Shown: positions 33,416 to 45,800 of the stretch, piece by piece
Position numbering within the stretch: the first letter of the stretch is position 1
How the letters are laid out: every line of letters begins with the position of its first letter
Assembly: GCA_036395115.1 (NCBI GenBank)
Contig: DASWDU010000025.1
Span: 1-64,000 of the forward strand
Origin: Thermoplasmata archaeon
GTDB taxonomy: Archaea > Thermoplasmatota > Thermoplasmata > RBG-16-68-12
DNA: 64,000 nucleotides
Reading direction: 5' to 3'
Program-made: the position numbers and the translations under genes
Notes under the pieces: model-generated
Seen by the model: the letters and a program-made list of their open reading frames with translations, nothing else
Databases searched by the model: none
Told to the model about the DNA's origin: nothing

Positions 33416-33898
33416 TTAGTTCTGCCGGGCGGCCTGGAACGTCCAAGACAGGTCCGGGAGGGTGCTCGTGACGGTCTCCCGGAACCAGTACACGACGGGC
33501 ACTCCGTCCGCGGGGAGGGTCGCGCTGATTCCGACGTTTGTGAAGGTGCACGACCCGGAGGCTTCGACGCCGGTCATCAGGGCATAGCCGCCGTACGTGG
33601 CGGACTTCACGGCCAAGGCGAACCCGCGGCTGGAGAGGTCGGCACAGGTGTCCGAGACCGTGACGACGATGAAGACGCGGGTCGTGTCCGTGTGATACGA
33701 GCTTCGCGCCGTGATGTTGAAGTAGTACGTCCCGCCGGGGGTGACTTGGGACGCGAACCCGGAGGGTGTGAGGGTGATTTGGGCGACGGTGAACGTCCGT
33801 GGAGGGGACGTCGCCCCGAGCAACACCGCCGCAGCCACGGACGACAGTGCGGTCGCCGTCACCACCAGGGCGACGATCCACGCCGTGCGCCTATCCAT
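33416..33898 (-). CDS. Secreted or membrane-anchored beta-rich protein, last gene of the surface cluster
   Basis: 160 residues from MDRRTAWIVALVV. A signal anchor spans about 7-28, ending AAAVLLGA, the same boundary style as the anchored proteins at 49424 and 50844. The outer part is beta-rich with two cysteines (DTCADLSS and GSCTFTNVG) that could form a disulfide. The segment VTPGGTYYFNITARSS resembles Ig-like or carboxypeptidase-like sandwiches. The start overlaps the end of the giant repeat protein gene by eight bases, so both are on one mRNA. Confidence 0.7.
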   Translation of the reverse strand: MDRRTAWIVALVVTATALSSVAAAVLLGATSPPRTFTVAQITLTPSGFASQVTPGGTYYFNITARSSYHTDTTRVFIVVTVSDTCADLSSRGFALAVKSATYGGYALMTGVEASGSCTFTNVGISATLPADGVPVVYWFRETVTSTLPDLSWTFQAARQN

Positions 33899-36800
33899 GC
33901 TCACGGCACTCCTCGGTGAACCGATGCCCGCAGACCGGGCACGTCACCCGCTTGCGATGGATCCGGCGGATGAGAAGGGCTCCCACAAAGCCCAAAGCCG
34001 ACAGGGATGCTTGGAAGACCGGATCCTGTTGGAGGAGCAGGAGGAAGGGACCGAGCGGGGTGCCGCCCGACGGGAACGCCCAGTTCGCGTTGTTGCCGTT
34101 GTCCGTCGCATTGAAGGCTTGCATCCCGGGACCCGTCGCACTGCTGTGGTCGACCGCGACCCACTGGGCGATCCCTGTCACGCCGGAGACGTCCACCGTC
34201 CACGTCCCGCTGGACGTGAGGACCAGGCGCGCGGTCGACGAAACGCCTGAGAGGACCCCTCCGGGGGTCAGGGTCCATGTGATCCCGGCCGTCACGCGGA
34301 TCGTCACGTTCGCGGTACCGACGAGGGTGACGTTCAGGGTGGTCAGGCTCGCGGTGAAGTCCTTCTCCCCGCCGACGACTTGGACGTTCGGCCAGACTCC
34401 CCCCTGCACGGATTGCGTTGCGGCGGACGGCAAGATCAGCGTCCCCGCTCCGCTGTTCGTGTTGCTCGACGTGTCGACGATGTTCCCGAGCACGGTCACG
34501 TTGCCGGCATCGAAGTTCACGGAGCCAGTCCCCGAGATCGTCAGGTTCCCGTTGACGAAGACGGGGAATCCGTCGAGGTCCAGCGTGCCCGCGCTGATCG
34601 TCACGGCGCAAGCGAGGAGGAACGAGGCCATCGTCACGGTGCCTCCGCTCAGGTTGAACCCGCAGAACTGCTGACCCGTGGCAATCTTGACCGTCTTGCC
34701 GGAACCGGTCATCGTCACGGTGCCCGTTGCCGGTGTGAACGTCGAGCCCGCGCCAGACGTGTCCCAGTCGCCGGAAACCGTCCATGAACCGTTCGTGAGG
34801 GTGATTGTGCCCGAGGTCCCGCCGGTCATCCCGACGTTGGAAACGGACACGGCGGATGCGTTCGCCATCAAGACGCCGGCGTTTCCGATCGTCAGCGCGC
34901 CTCCGGTGAGGGAGAGGTTGGACGTCGCGAGGGTCGTGGTCCCGCTGCCTCCTTGTACGGTGAGCGTTCCCGCCCACTTCAGCCCGTTCGTGGCCGTGGT
35001 GAACGTCACGGTGTTGGACCCGCCGTTGAACGTGACGTTGTTGAACTCATTGACCGATAGGTTCGATCCGGCGAAGGTCATCGTCTGGGACGACGACGCG
35101 TTGAAGACGACCGTCCCGCTGCCTGCGCCCCAGGATGCCGACGTGGAGGCGTTGGCCCACGAACCTGAAACCGTCCACGTCTCCGATCCGAACGCGAAAT
35201 AGCTCGACGCCGACGACACGCTCACGTTGCCCGTGACCGTCGCGTTGCCCGAGGTCGAGGTCACCGCCCCGCCGGACAGGGTCACGCTCGACGTGGACAA
35301 GGCGAAGGTGGACTTCGCGAAGGTCCCGCCGGAGACCGTCAACGACGCCGACACCGTGATGTTCGAGGCCTCCGTGGCCGTGCCCGCCGTGACCGTGAGG
35401 TTGTAGAAGGACTGGGTCATAGCGATCGTCGCGGCCGCCCCGAAGCTCACGGTGCTCGTGCCGGCCACGAAGGTCGCATTGGATGCGGTCACCGTCCAGT
35501 TGCCGTTCACGGAGATCGTCACGGAGTTCGCCTCGAGCCGGCCGTACGTGCCGAGCGTGACGGCACCCGCCGTGACGTTGTAGTACGGGTTGGCCCCCGT
35601 CGACAGGTCGGTCGCTCCGGTCGCCCCGCCCGTCGAATTCTGGACCGTCAGGGTGCCTCCGATCCGGAGGGCGTTCCCGTCGGACGTGAACGTGACCCCG
35701 CCGGCCACGCTCGAATCGAACGTGACCGCGCTGCCGAACTCGATCGCGGACATCACGCCCCACGTCATCGTCTGCGAGGCGGCGGAACGGAACGTAATCG
35801 GCGCGGAGAACGACCAAGAAGCTGACGAAGAAAGGTCGGTCCAGGATCCGGAAACGGTCCAAGAGCCGCCCGACGACGAGGTGATGTACGCCGTCGCCGC
35901 CGCGAGGTTGATGTCGCCGGTGACCGCGACGGCGGACGAGCCTGCCGCCAAAGCGCCGTTGGCCGCGACCGTCAACGTCGATGTGGCGAGCGCAAGGTTC
36001 GATGTGGCGAGGGTCGTCACGGCGCTGCCGCCTTGGACCGTGATCGCTCCCGCGTTGAGGCCTCGGCTGCTCATCGTGAACACGACCGCGTTCGAGCCGC
36101 TGTCGAACACGACGGCGGAAAACTCGTTCCCGGACAGGTTCGACCCGGCGAAGGTCATCGTCTGCGACGACGCCGAATTGAACGTCACCGGGGCCGTCCC
36201 GGCGGACCATGAGGCGCTCGTCGAGGCGTTCGTCCACGAGCCGCTGAACGTCCATGGGCCGCTCCCGAAGGCGATGTACGCCGCGGATGCGGAGACGTTC
36301 ACGTTGCCCGCGACACTTCCCTTGGAGGCACCGGACATCGAGATGTTCGCGCTGCCCGACAGGGTCAGGGCTCCGCCGACCGTGAAGCCGCTGGCGGCCG
36401 TCGCGCCGATCGTAATCGACCCGCCAGAGTGCGTCACGCTCCCCGACACCGCGAAATCGAAGGTCCCGATGGAGATCGTCCCGATCGTCGAGCCCGTCGT
36501 GATGAGAGACGCCATGGCGGCGTTCACGTTCACGGTGGCCGTGCCGGAACCGCTGTTGTTGTCGAAGTGAACGGCGATCGAAGACGTCGGCACGGGGCAG
36601 CCGAACGCCCCGCCCGAGGACGACGCCCAGTGGTTCACGTCGCTCCAGTTCCCGGTCCCGAGGATCCAGAACTCGTTCGCGCCGCACGGGGCCGAGACGG
36701 TGACGACGAAGCCGTCGTTGCCGCCTAGGGTCGTGAAGACGACCTGCCCCGAGCCGTCGACCGTGCCGACCGCGAACTGGGAGCCGTTCTTCAGGACGCT

Positions 36801-39800
36801 CCAGTGGTTCGAGGCAGTGTTCCCGCCAATCGTGAGCGTGATCGTGTCCGTCGTCTTGGTGTCGGTGTGGCTCCACGCGAAGGTGCCGTCGAACGTCCAC
36901 GCGGTGAAGGCGCCGATCGTGATGAGGGCCGTGGCATCGTCGTCGGTGACGGTGAAGTTCTGCACGTTCACGGAGCCGTCCGCGAGGGTCCCGGTGGCGT
37001 TCACGGTGAGGGCGTTGAACGTCACGCTGAACCCGGTCTTCGTGAGGGTCGCCGCCGAGCTCACCGTCAGACTGGTGCCCGTGACGTCCGAGCCGAGCGT
37101 CGTAGTGCCGGAGAAGGTGAGGGTCGCGAACGTCTGGCCGGACGCCACGGTCAGGGTCTTGCCGGATCCGGTGAACGTGACCGTCGAGGTGGTGGAGGTC
37201 CAGGAGCCCGCCGAAGACGTGTTCCAGCTCCCGCCGATCAAGACGGTGGCCGAGGCGAACGTGATCGTCGCGGCGCCGGCTGATGTCAAGTTCCCATTGA
37301 ACGTGACCGTGGACGAGGTCAGCGTGAGGGTCGAGGACCACGTCAGGCTGCTCGTGAAGGTCGTCGAGATCCCGCTGTTGACGGTCACGTTGTACGCCGT
37401 CTGCGGGATGTTCACGGATCCGCCCGAGGTGCCGATGACGATCGTCGAGGTCCCGGCCGTGAAGGTCGCCCCGCCGGCGGAGGTGTCCAGCGACTTGAGG
37501 GTGATCATCGAGGAGTTGGCGGTGAGCGTGCCTGTTCCGGTCACCGTGAGGCTGGACGTCCCCGTGATGTCATGGTAGGGGTTCGGCCCGGTGCCCAGGG
37601 AACCGGAGATGCTGAACGTCGCGCTCACGTCGATGGCGCTGGACTGGGTGAGAGTCCCCGAGACCGTGAGATTGTAGAAACCATTGCCGCTGTTCAGGAT
37701 CTTCACCGTCTTGGTCGCACCGCTCAGCGTGATCGTGCTCATCCCCTTCGCGAAGGCGGAGCCCGCGCCGGACGTGTCCCAGTTGCCCGAGACCGTCCAC
37801 GAGCCGCTCGTCAGCGTGATCGTGCCGGACGAACCGCCGGTCATCGTGACGTTGGACACGGACACCGCGGACGCGTTCGCCGTCAACACGCCGAGGTTGC
37901 CGATGGTCAGGGCGCCGCCCGTGAGGCCGAGGTTCGCGGTCGCGAGCACCGTCGTCGATCCGCTCCCCGGAACGGTCAGGGTGCCGGCCCACCGGAGGGC
38001 GTTCGTGCTCATCGTGAAGGTAATCGTGCCGCTGCCGGCGGCCGACTGGAGGACGACGTTGTTGAACTCCGCGACGCTGAGGTTCGACCCCGCGAACGTC
38101 ATCGTCGCGCTCGTCGAGTCGTTGAACGTCACGGTCCCGGATCCGGCGCTCCAGGACCCCGATGTCGAGGCGTTCGTCCATGTCCCGCTGACGGTCCACG
38201 ACTCCGAACCGAAGGCGATGTACGAGGCCGCGGCGGAGACGTCTACGTTGCCCGAGATCGTGACGGTGCCGGACGTGCTGAGAAGGGCGCCGCCGGCGAA
38301 CGTCAGGTTCCCGTTCACCGTGAGGGCGTTCGTCCCTTTCGTCAGGGATCCTGCGTTGAGGTTCAGGGCCGACGTCGTGAGCTGCGACGCTTGGGAAATC
38401 GTGCCCGTCACGGTCAAGATGGCGAAGCTCTGGCTCGCAAGAAGCTTGACCGTCCTTGAGGCGCCGGACAGGGTGACCGTCGACGTGCCCGAGGTGAACG
38501 TCGTCCCGGACCCGCTCGTGTCCCAGTTGCCGGAGACGGTCCATGACCCGGACGTGAGATTGATCGTGCCGCTCGTCGCCGACGTCATCGTGACGTCGGA
38601 GACGGTCACGGTGGACGCGTTCGCGGTGAGGGCCCCGCCCGTCGAGACGGTTAGCGCGCCGCTGCCACTGAGGGCCAAGCTCGCTGTGCTCAGCGTCCCG
38701 GAGATCGTTGTGGAGTCGCTCACGTCGATGGCGGTTGACATGGTGATGGTCCCGCTGATCGTAAGGTCGTAGAAACCGTTCGAGGAATTCCGAATCGCGA
38801 CCGTCTTGGAGGTCCCGCTGAGCGTCACCGTGGAAATCCCTTTCGTGAACGTCGTCCCGGTCCCGCTCGTGTCCCAGTTTCCCGAGACGGTCCACGAGCC
38901 GCTCGTCAGCGTGATCGTGCCGCTCGTCGCCGACGTCATCGTGACGTTGGACACGGACACCGTGGACGCGTTCGCGGTGAGGGTCCCGCCCGTCGAGATG
39001 GCGAGCGTGCCGTTCCCGGAGAGCGCCTGGCTTGCGGTTGCCAGCGTGCCGGAGATCGTCGTGGAGTTGCTGACGTCGATAGCGGTGCCCATGGTGATGG
39101 TCCCGCTGACCACCAAGGCGTAGAACCCGTTGGAGGAGTTCCGGATCGCGAGGGTCTTGCCCGAACCGTTCATGGTGGCCGTGCTCGTGCCGGCGCCCAG
39201 CGTAGTGCCGGAGGCACTGGTGTCCCAGTTGCCGGTGACCGTGACCGAGGAAGAACCGAGGGCCAAGGTCCCGTTGGCAGCCATCGAGACGTTCTCGATG
39301 GTCACCGGATTGTTGTTCGTCGAGTAGTTGTAGAACTGACCCGAGCCGAAGGTGTATGTTTTCCCAGCGGCCTGCACGGAAATCGTCGAGGTCCCGAACG
39401 TGAGCGTCCCCGCGCTGCTGTTCCAGTCGCCGCTAACGTCGATCGTCCCGGAGGTCATGCTGAGTGTGGTGCCGGAGCCGATCGTCACGTTCGCGAGGGT
39501 CAGGGTGGAGGAACTGCCGGCTAGCCCGCCGGAGCCCGCCAGGGTCAGGTCGGCCCCGCCGTTGACGTCCAGGCCCGCGGTCGTGAGCGTGCCGAGGCCC
39601 GACGTGGCGACGGTGTGGCTCACGTCGATGGCGGTGGACATCGTTAGGGTCCCGCTGATCGTGAGGTTGTAGAAACCGTTGCTCGAGTTTCGGATTGCGA
39701 CCGTCTTGGCGGTCCCGGTGAGCGTCACCGTGCTCGTCCCCTTCGTGAACGTCGTGCCCGCTCCAGAAGTGTTCCAATCGCCGGAGACCGTCCACGAGCC

Positions 39801-42800
39801 GGCGGTGAGCGTGATCGTGCCGGACGTCGCACTCGTCATGGTCACGTCGCCGACGGTGACCGCACTCGCGTTCGCAGTGACGGTCCCGCCAGTCTGCACC
39901 GTGAGGCTGGCGCCGCCTGAAACCGCCAGCCCGCCCGTGCTCAGCATCCCGCTCACCGATACCGCGTTGCTCGCGTCGATGCCGGTGGTCTGTGTGACCG
40001 TGCCCGAGACCGTCAGGTTGTAGAACCCGTTGCTGACGTTGCGAGTCGCGATGGTCTTCGAGGCGCCGGTCATCGTAATCGTCGAGGTGCCCTTCGTGAA
40101 CGTGGTGCCGGACCCGCTCGTGTCCCAGTTGCCCGAGGCGGTCCACGAGCCGCTCGTCAGCGTGATCGTGCCGCTCGTCGCCGACGTCATCGTGACGTTG
40201 GACACGGACACCGTGGACGCGTTCGCGGTGAGGGCCCCGCCCGTCGAGATGGCGAGCGTGCCGTTCCCGGAGAGCGCCTGGCTTGCGGTTGCGAGCGTCC
40301 CAGAGATCGTCGTGGAGTTGCTGACGTCGATCGCCGTGGACATCGTGACGGAGCCCGTGATGGTCAGGCTGTAGAACCCGTTGCTGGCGTCGTGGATTGC
40401 GACCGTCCTAGAGGCGCCGCTCAAGGTGATCGTGGATGTGCCCTTCGTGAACGTCGTCCCGGTCCCGCTCGTGTCCCAGTTTCCCGAGACGGTCCACGAG
40501 CCGCTCGTCAGCGTGATCGTGCCGCTCGTCGTCGACGTCATCGTCACACTGCCGACGGTGACCGACGAGGCGTTCGCCGTGAATGTGCCGCCCGTGGCGA
40601 TCGTCAGGTCTCCCCCGCCAGAGACCGTCTTGCTCGACGTGTCGAAGGTGTTCGCTATGGTGAACGTGCCGGTCAGACTCATGCTGTTGTCAAGGACCAG
40701 GTCGGAGAGTGTCGAGATCGTCCCGGAGATGGTGACATCGTAGAGGTGGTGGTTCGTGCCGCCGATCCGCATTTGGATCGTCTTCGAGGTGCCGGACAGC
40801 GTGACCCGGCCCGTGCCTTCGGTCCACGTCGAGCTCGAGCCGGACGTGTCCCAGTTGCCCGAGGCGGAAATCGTCCCGCTCGTGAACGAGATCGAGTTCG
40901 TCCCAGCGTCGTTCATCGCCACGTCTGTGGCGGTGATCGCGGACGTGCTCGCCGTCAGCGTGCCTCCCCCCGACACGGTGAGGTTGGCGCCACCCGTGAT
41001 GTCGTTTCCGGAAGTCGTCAGAGCTCCTGTGATCGACAGGGCATTGCTCACGTCGACGGCGCTACTTTGCGTGATCGTCCCGGAGACGATCAGGTTGTAG
41101 AATCCGTTGCTCGCGTTCCGGATCCTGAGCGTCTTGGCGGTCCCGGCCAAGGTGACCGTGCTCGTGCCCCTCGTGAAACTCGACGACGATCCGGAAGTGT
41201 CCCAGTTGCCGGACGCGGAGATGTTCCCGCTCGTTAGGGAAATCGCATCCGCCGAAGCATCGTTCATCGTGACATTGCCCACAGTGATGGACGATGTGGT
41301 GCCGGTCAGAACGCCGCCGCTCGACACCGTCAGGTTGGCGCCGCCGGTGATGTTGTTGCCCGACGTGGTCAGCGTGCCGGTAATCGCCAGCACAGTAATC
41401 ACGTCGATCGCGCTCAGCTGGCTGACCGTCCCAGAGATCGTGAGCTGATAGAACCCGTGGGCGGAATCGGCCGTCTTCACGGTCTCGCCAGTCCCGCTCA
41501 GCGTGACGGCGCTCGTGCTCCGGTTGAACGTGCCTCCGGAGGAATCCCAGATACCCGGGACCGTGAGGGACACCGCACCGCTCATCGTCAACGTGCCGCC
41601 CGCGCTCACGACGAGGTCTCCGTTCGTCCCGGTAGATGTCGTCGTGCCGACGTACACGTCCTCGCCGGTCATCGTGAGCGTGTTGCCGAGAGTGAGCGTG
41701 TTGGAGACGTTCAGAGCGCTGTTCAGGGTATACGTGCCGGAGACCGACAGGTTGTAGAAGCCCTGCGCCCCGTTCAGCTTGAGCGTCTTGGCGGAACCCG
41801 TCATGGTGACCGCGCTCGCGCCCATCGCGAGCGTCGAACCCGCTCCCGAGGTGTCCCAGTTCCCGGACACCGTCCATGATCCGCTCGTCAGCGTGATCGT
41901 GCCGGACGTGCCGCCCGTCATCGTCACGTTGGCGACGGTCGCCGTCGCCGCGTTCGCCGTGACGATTCCGCCATTGTTCACCGTGAGGTTGCCCGCCCCG
42001 AATGTGAGGCTTCCAGCCCCGCTGACGGTAATCGCCCCGGTCACAGAGACGTTTCCGTTGCTCGTGTTGATCGATCCGCTGGAGACGCTGAAGGTCGTCC
42101 CGGACCCGACGGTCAGGGCGCCGATCGTGATGGAGGACGTGCTGCCCGCGATTCCACCGGTCCCACTCAACGTGGTTGCCGCCCCGCCGGTGATGCTGTA
42201 GCCGGACGTCGTCAGGGTGCCCGAACCCGAAGTCTGCAGGCCATTGGACACGTCGATGGCGGTCGCCTGCGTGATCGTCCCGGTGATCGTCAGATTGTAG
42301 AAACCCGCCGTCCCGGTGATCGCCACGGTCTTGGCGGTTCCCGACAGGTTCACCGTGCTCGTCCCCTTGTTGAACGTACCGGTGCTCGAGTCCCAGTTCC
42401 CCGAGACCGTGAGTGAAACGGAGCCGCTCATCGTGAGCGTGCCACCCGTGTTGACGCCGACGTCGCCGTTGGCCCCGATGGATGTCGTCCCGCCGACGTA
42501 CATGTCCTTCCCGTTCATCGACAGGGCATTGGACAGCGTGACGAGATGAGCCACGTTGAGCGCGGTGTTCAGGGTGTACGAGCCGGTAATCGTCAGGTCG
42601 TAGAACGCGGCGGTGCCGTTGATCGCGAGGGTCTTGGACGTGCCCGAGAGGGTCACGATGCTCGTGCCCTTGGCAAAGGTGCCGGCCGAGGAGTCCCAGG
42701 AGCCAGAGGCCGAGATGCTGCCGGAGGTCATGCTCCATGAGGTCCCGCTGCCGATCGTCACGTCGTTGACCGTCATCGAAGACGTGGTGCCGGTGATTCC

Positions 42801-45800
42801 GCCAGTACCCGACAGGGACACGTTGGCTCCGCCGGTAAGGCCGAAGCCCGACGTTGTCAACGCGCCGGAGCCTGAGGTGGACAGTGCGTTGCTCACGTCG
42901 AAGGCGCTGAGTTGCGTGATCGTGCCCGAGATTGCGAGGTCGTAAAAGCCGTTCGATGAGTTCAACATCGTCAGGGTCTTGGAGGCCCCAGACAGGGTGA
43001 CGGTGCTCGTGCCCTTCGTGAACGTCGAACTCGCGCCGGACGTGTCCCAGTCGCCCGAGACAGCCCAGGAGCCGGAGGTGAGCGTGATCGTCCCGGAGGT
43101 GCCTCCCGTCATCGTTACGTTAGAGACGGCTGCCGCGGATGCGTTCGCCGTGAGGATTCCGCCGTTGCCGACCGAGACAGCCCCGCCGGTCAGCCCGAGA
43201 TTCGCGGTAGCGAGGGCGCTCGTGCCGGAGAGGTCACTGACCGTCGAAGTGCCGCCCCAGACGAGGGATCTCGAGGCCATGGTGAACGTCTGCGCGGCTG
43301 CGGAGCTCGACGTGAAGGTCACGTTGTTGAACTCATTGACGCCGAGGTTCGACCCTCCGAACGTCATGATGACGTTCGACGCGGAAGAGAATAGGACGGT
43401 CCCGGTCCCGGCGCTCCACGAAGCCGATGTCGAGTTGTTCGTCCAGGCGCCTTTGAACTCCCAGCCGGCCGTGCCCCCGAACGAGAAGTAGCCGGTCGCG
43501 TTGATCGTCACATCGTTGGCGATCGTCTTCGTGCCCGACGCTCCGGCGGTGATCCCGCCCGACAGCGCGGCGAGCGTGGCGACGGTCAGCATCTGCGTGC
43601 CCGTCGCGAGGATCGCTCCGCCGTTGACGGTCAGACTACCCCCGACGTCAAGGAGTGTGTTCGTCGTCACCGTGCCGGCCGCGGAGATCGTCAGGTTGTT
43701 GAAGTTGTTCGCCGAATTGCGGATTGCGATGGTCGTGCCGGACCCGCTCATCGTGATTGTCGACGTGCCCTTCGTGAACGTCGTCCCGGACCCGCTCGTG
43801 TCCCAGTTTCCCGAGACCGACCATGATGCCGTTCCCGAAATCGTGATTGTCCCGCTCGTCGCCGAGGTCATCGTCACGTTGCCGACCGTGACCGTGCTGG
43901 AGTTTGCGGTCAGCGTGCCACCCGTGGAGATCGTCAGCGAGCCTCCGCCGGACAGCGCGTAGTTGTTAGCCGCTGAAGTGTCGAATGTCCCCGAGATGCT
44001 CGTGGCCGTGCTCACGTCGATGGCCGACGCCGCCGTGATCGTCCCGGAGACCGTCAGAGATGCGAAGCCGTTGGACGCGTTCAGGATCTTCACGGTCTTT
44101 GTCGCGCCCGATAGCGTGACGGTGCTCGTGCCCTTGGCAAACGTCGAGCCCGCACCGCTTGTGTCCCAACTGCCCGAGACGGTCCACGATCCCGACGTGA
44201 GGGTGATCGTGCCGCTCGTCGCCGAGGTCATCGTGAGGTTGCCGATGCTCACCGTGCTCGCGGTTGCGGTGAGGGTCCCCGCCGTGGCAATCGTCAGGTT
44301 CCCGCCACCGGTCACGCTCGTGTCGTTCGTGGTGAAGCTGTTCGCGATGGTGAGACTCCCAGTCAGGTTCACGCCGGTCCCCGTGGACTTCATCGTGATG
44401 TCCGAGAGCGTGCTGACTGTGCCGGAGACGGTCAGCGCGTAGAACTCGTTGTTGGTTCCTGAGACGAGCATCTTCACGGTCTTGCTTGCGCCGCTCAGTG
44501 TGACCGAACCGGACGTGCCGCGGTCCCAGGTGCTGGACGAGCCCGAGGTGTCCCAGTTGCCCGACGCCGTAATCGAACCGGTCGTGAGCGATATCGTGTT
44601 CGCGGACGCTCCGGTCATCGTGACGTCGCTGACGGTGATGGCGGCGCTGGAGCCGGCCAGGGTCCCGCCGCCGGATACGGTGAGGGTCGCGCCGCCGGTC
44701 ACGTTGTTCCCGGAGGTCGTGAGGGTGCCGGTGATCGAGATCGCGGAGCTGACATCGATGGCCGAGTTTTGCGTAATCGTCCCGGAAATCGTCAGGCTCG
44801 CGAACCCGTTGCTTGCGTTGCGGATCGCAACCGTCTTGCTCGTGCCGCTCATGACGATCGTGCTGGTTCCCTTGTTGAATGCCGCCGTCGAGTTGCTGCT
44901 GTCCCAGTTGCCGGAGACCGTCGATGTGCCAGAGCCCAACGTCAGCGTGCCGTGCGATCCGACCGTCACACCGCCCGTGGTGAAGGTCAGGTTGTTCGTC
45001 GCGTCCGTCAGGATTGTCGTCCCGCTCGCGTTCGAGTCCTGGATCGTGAGCGCCCCGCTGATCTTGAGCGCGTTTGTGACGAGGGTCCATGTTGCACCCG
45101 TCGCGCTGTTGGGGTCGAAGGTCAGGCTGGGGAACGCCACGCCGCCGACGTAGTTCGTGGAATTTCCCTGGTTGAAGTTGTTGCTGCCCGTGGCCGTGAA
45201 CATGACCGTCCCGCTGGCGGTCGCGTCCCAGGAGGCCGAGGTTGAGTTGTTCGTCCAACTCGCGTTGGAGAAAGTCCAGGTCGCCCCACCGAAGACGAAA
45301 TAGCCTGTGAAGTTCACCGTGACGCTGCTCGATATGGTCTTCGTGCCGGAGGCTCCGGCCGTGATCCCACCACTGAGTGCGGCGAGGGTCGTAATCGTCG
45401 TGGTGAACGTGCTGGTTGCCCACACGCCGGTCACTGTGGTCGTTCCGTCGACGGACGCCGACCCGTTGGATGTGATCGTCACTCCGGGGTCCGCGGTGAA
45501 GTTGTTCGCATTGCCTCCGACCGTGTTGAATGTCCCGCCCGTCGTTGCGGCCTCCAAGAGCGACGTTCCCTTGTTGAAGACGGCGCTCGTGCCGCTACTG
45601 TCGAATGTCTTGAACTTTATAGTCGAGGCGTTCGCGGTCAGCGTGCCACGGGTCCCGAGGATAATCCCGGCGGTCGCCGTGATCGCGAGGTTCGAGCCGG
45701 AGGTGTCCAGGACCGTGTTGCCGCTCGCGCTCGCCGTCGAGTTCAAGATAGTCAGGTCGCCGCCCATGTTCAGGGGGCGAGTCGCCATCGTGTAGGTCAT

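Noticed and set aside
35047-37341. Long alternative-frame ORFs inside the giant gene, on both strands
   Set aside because: They follow from the high GC and repeated codons; composition is Arg/His/Asp-rich and lacks structure.
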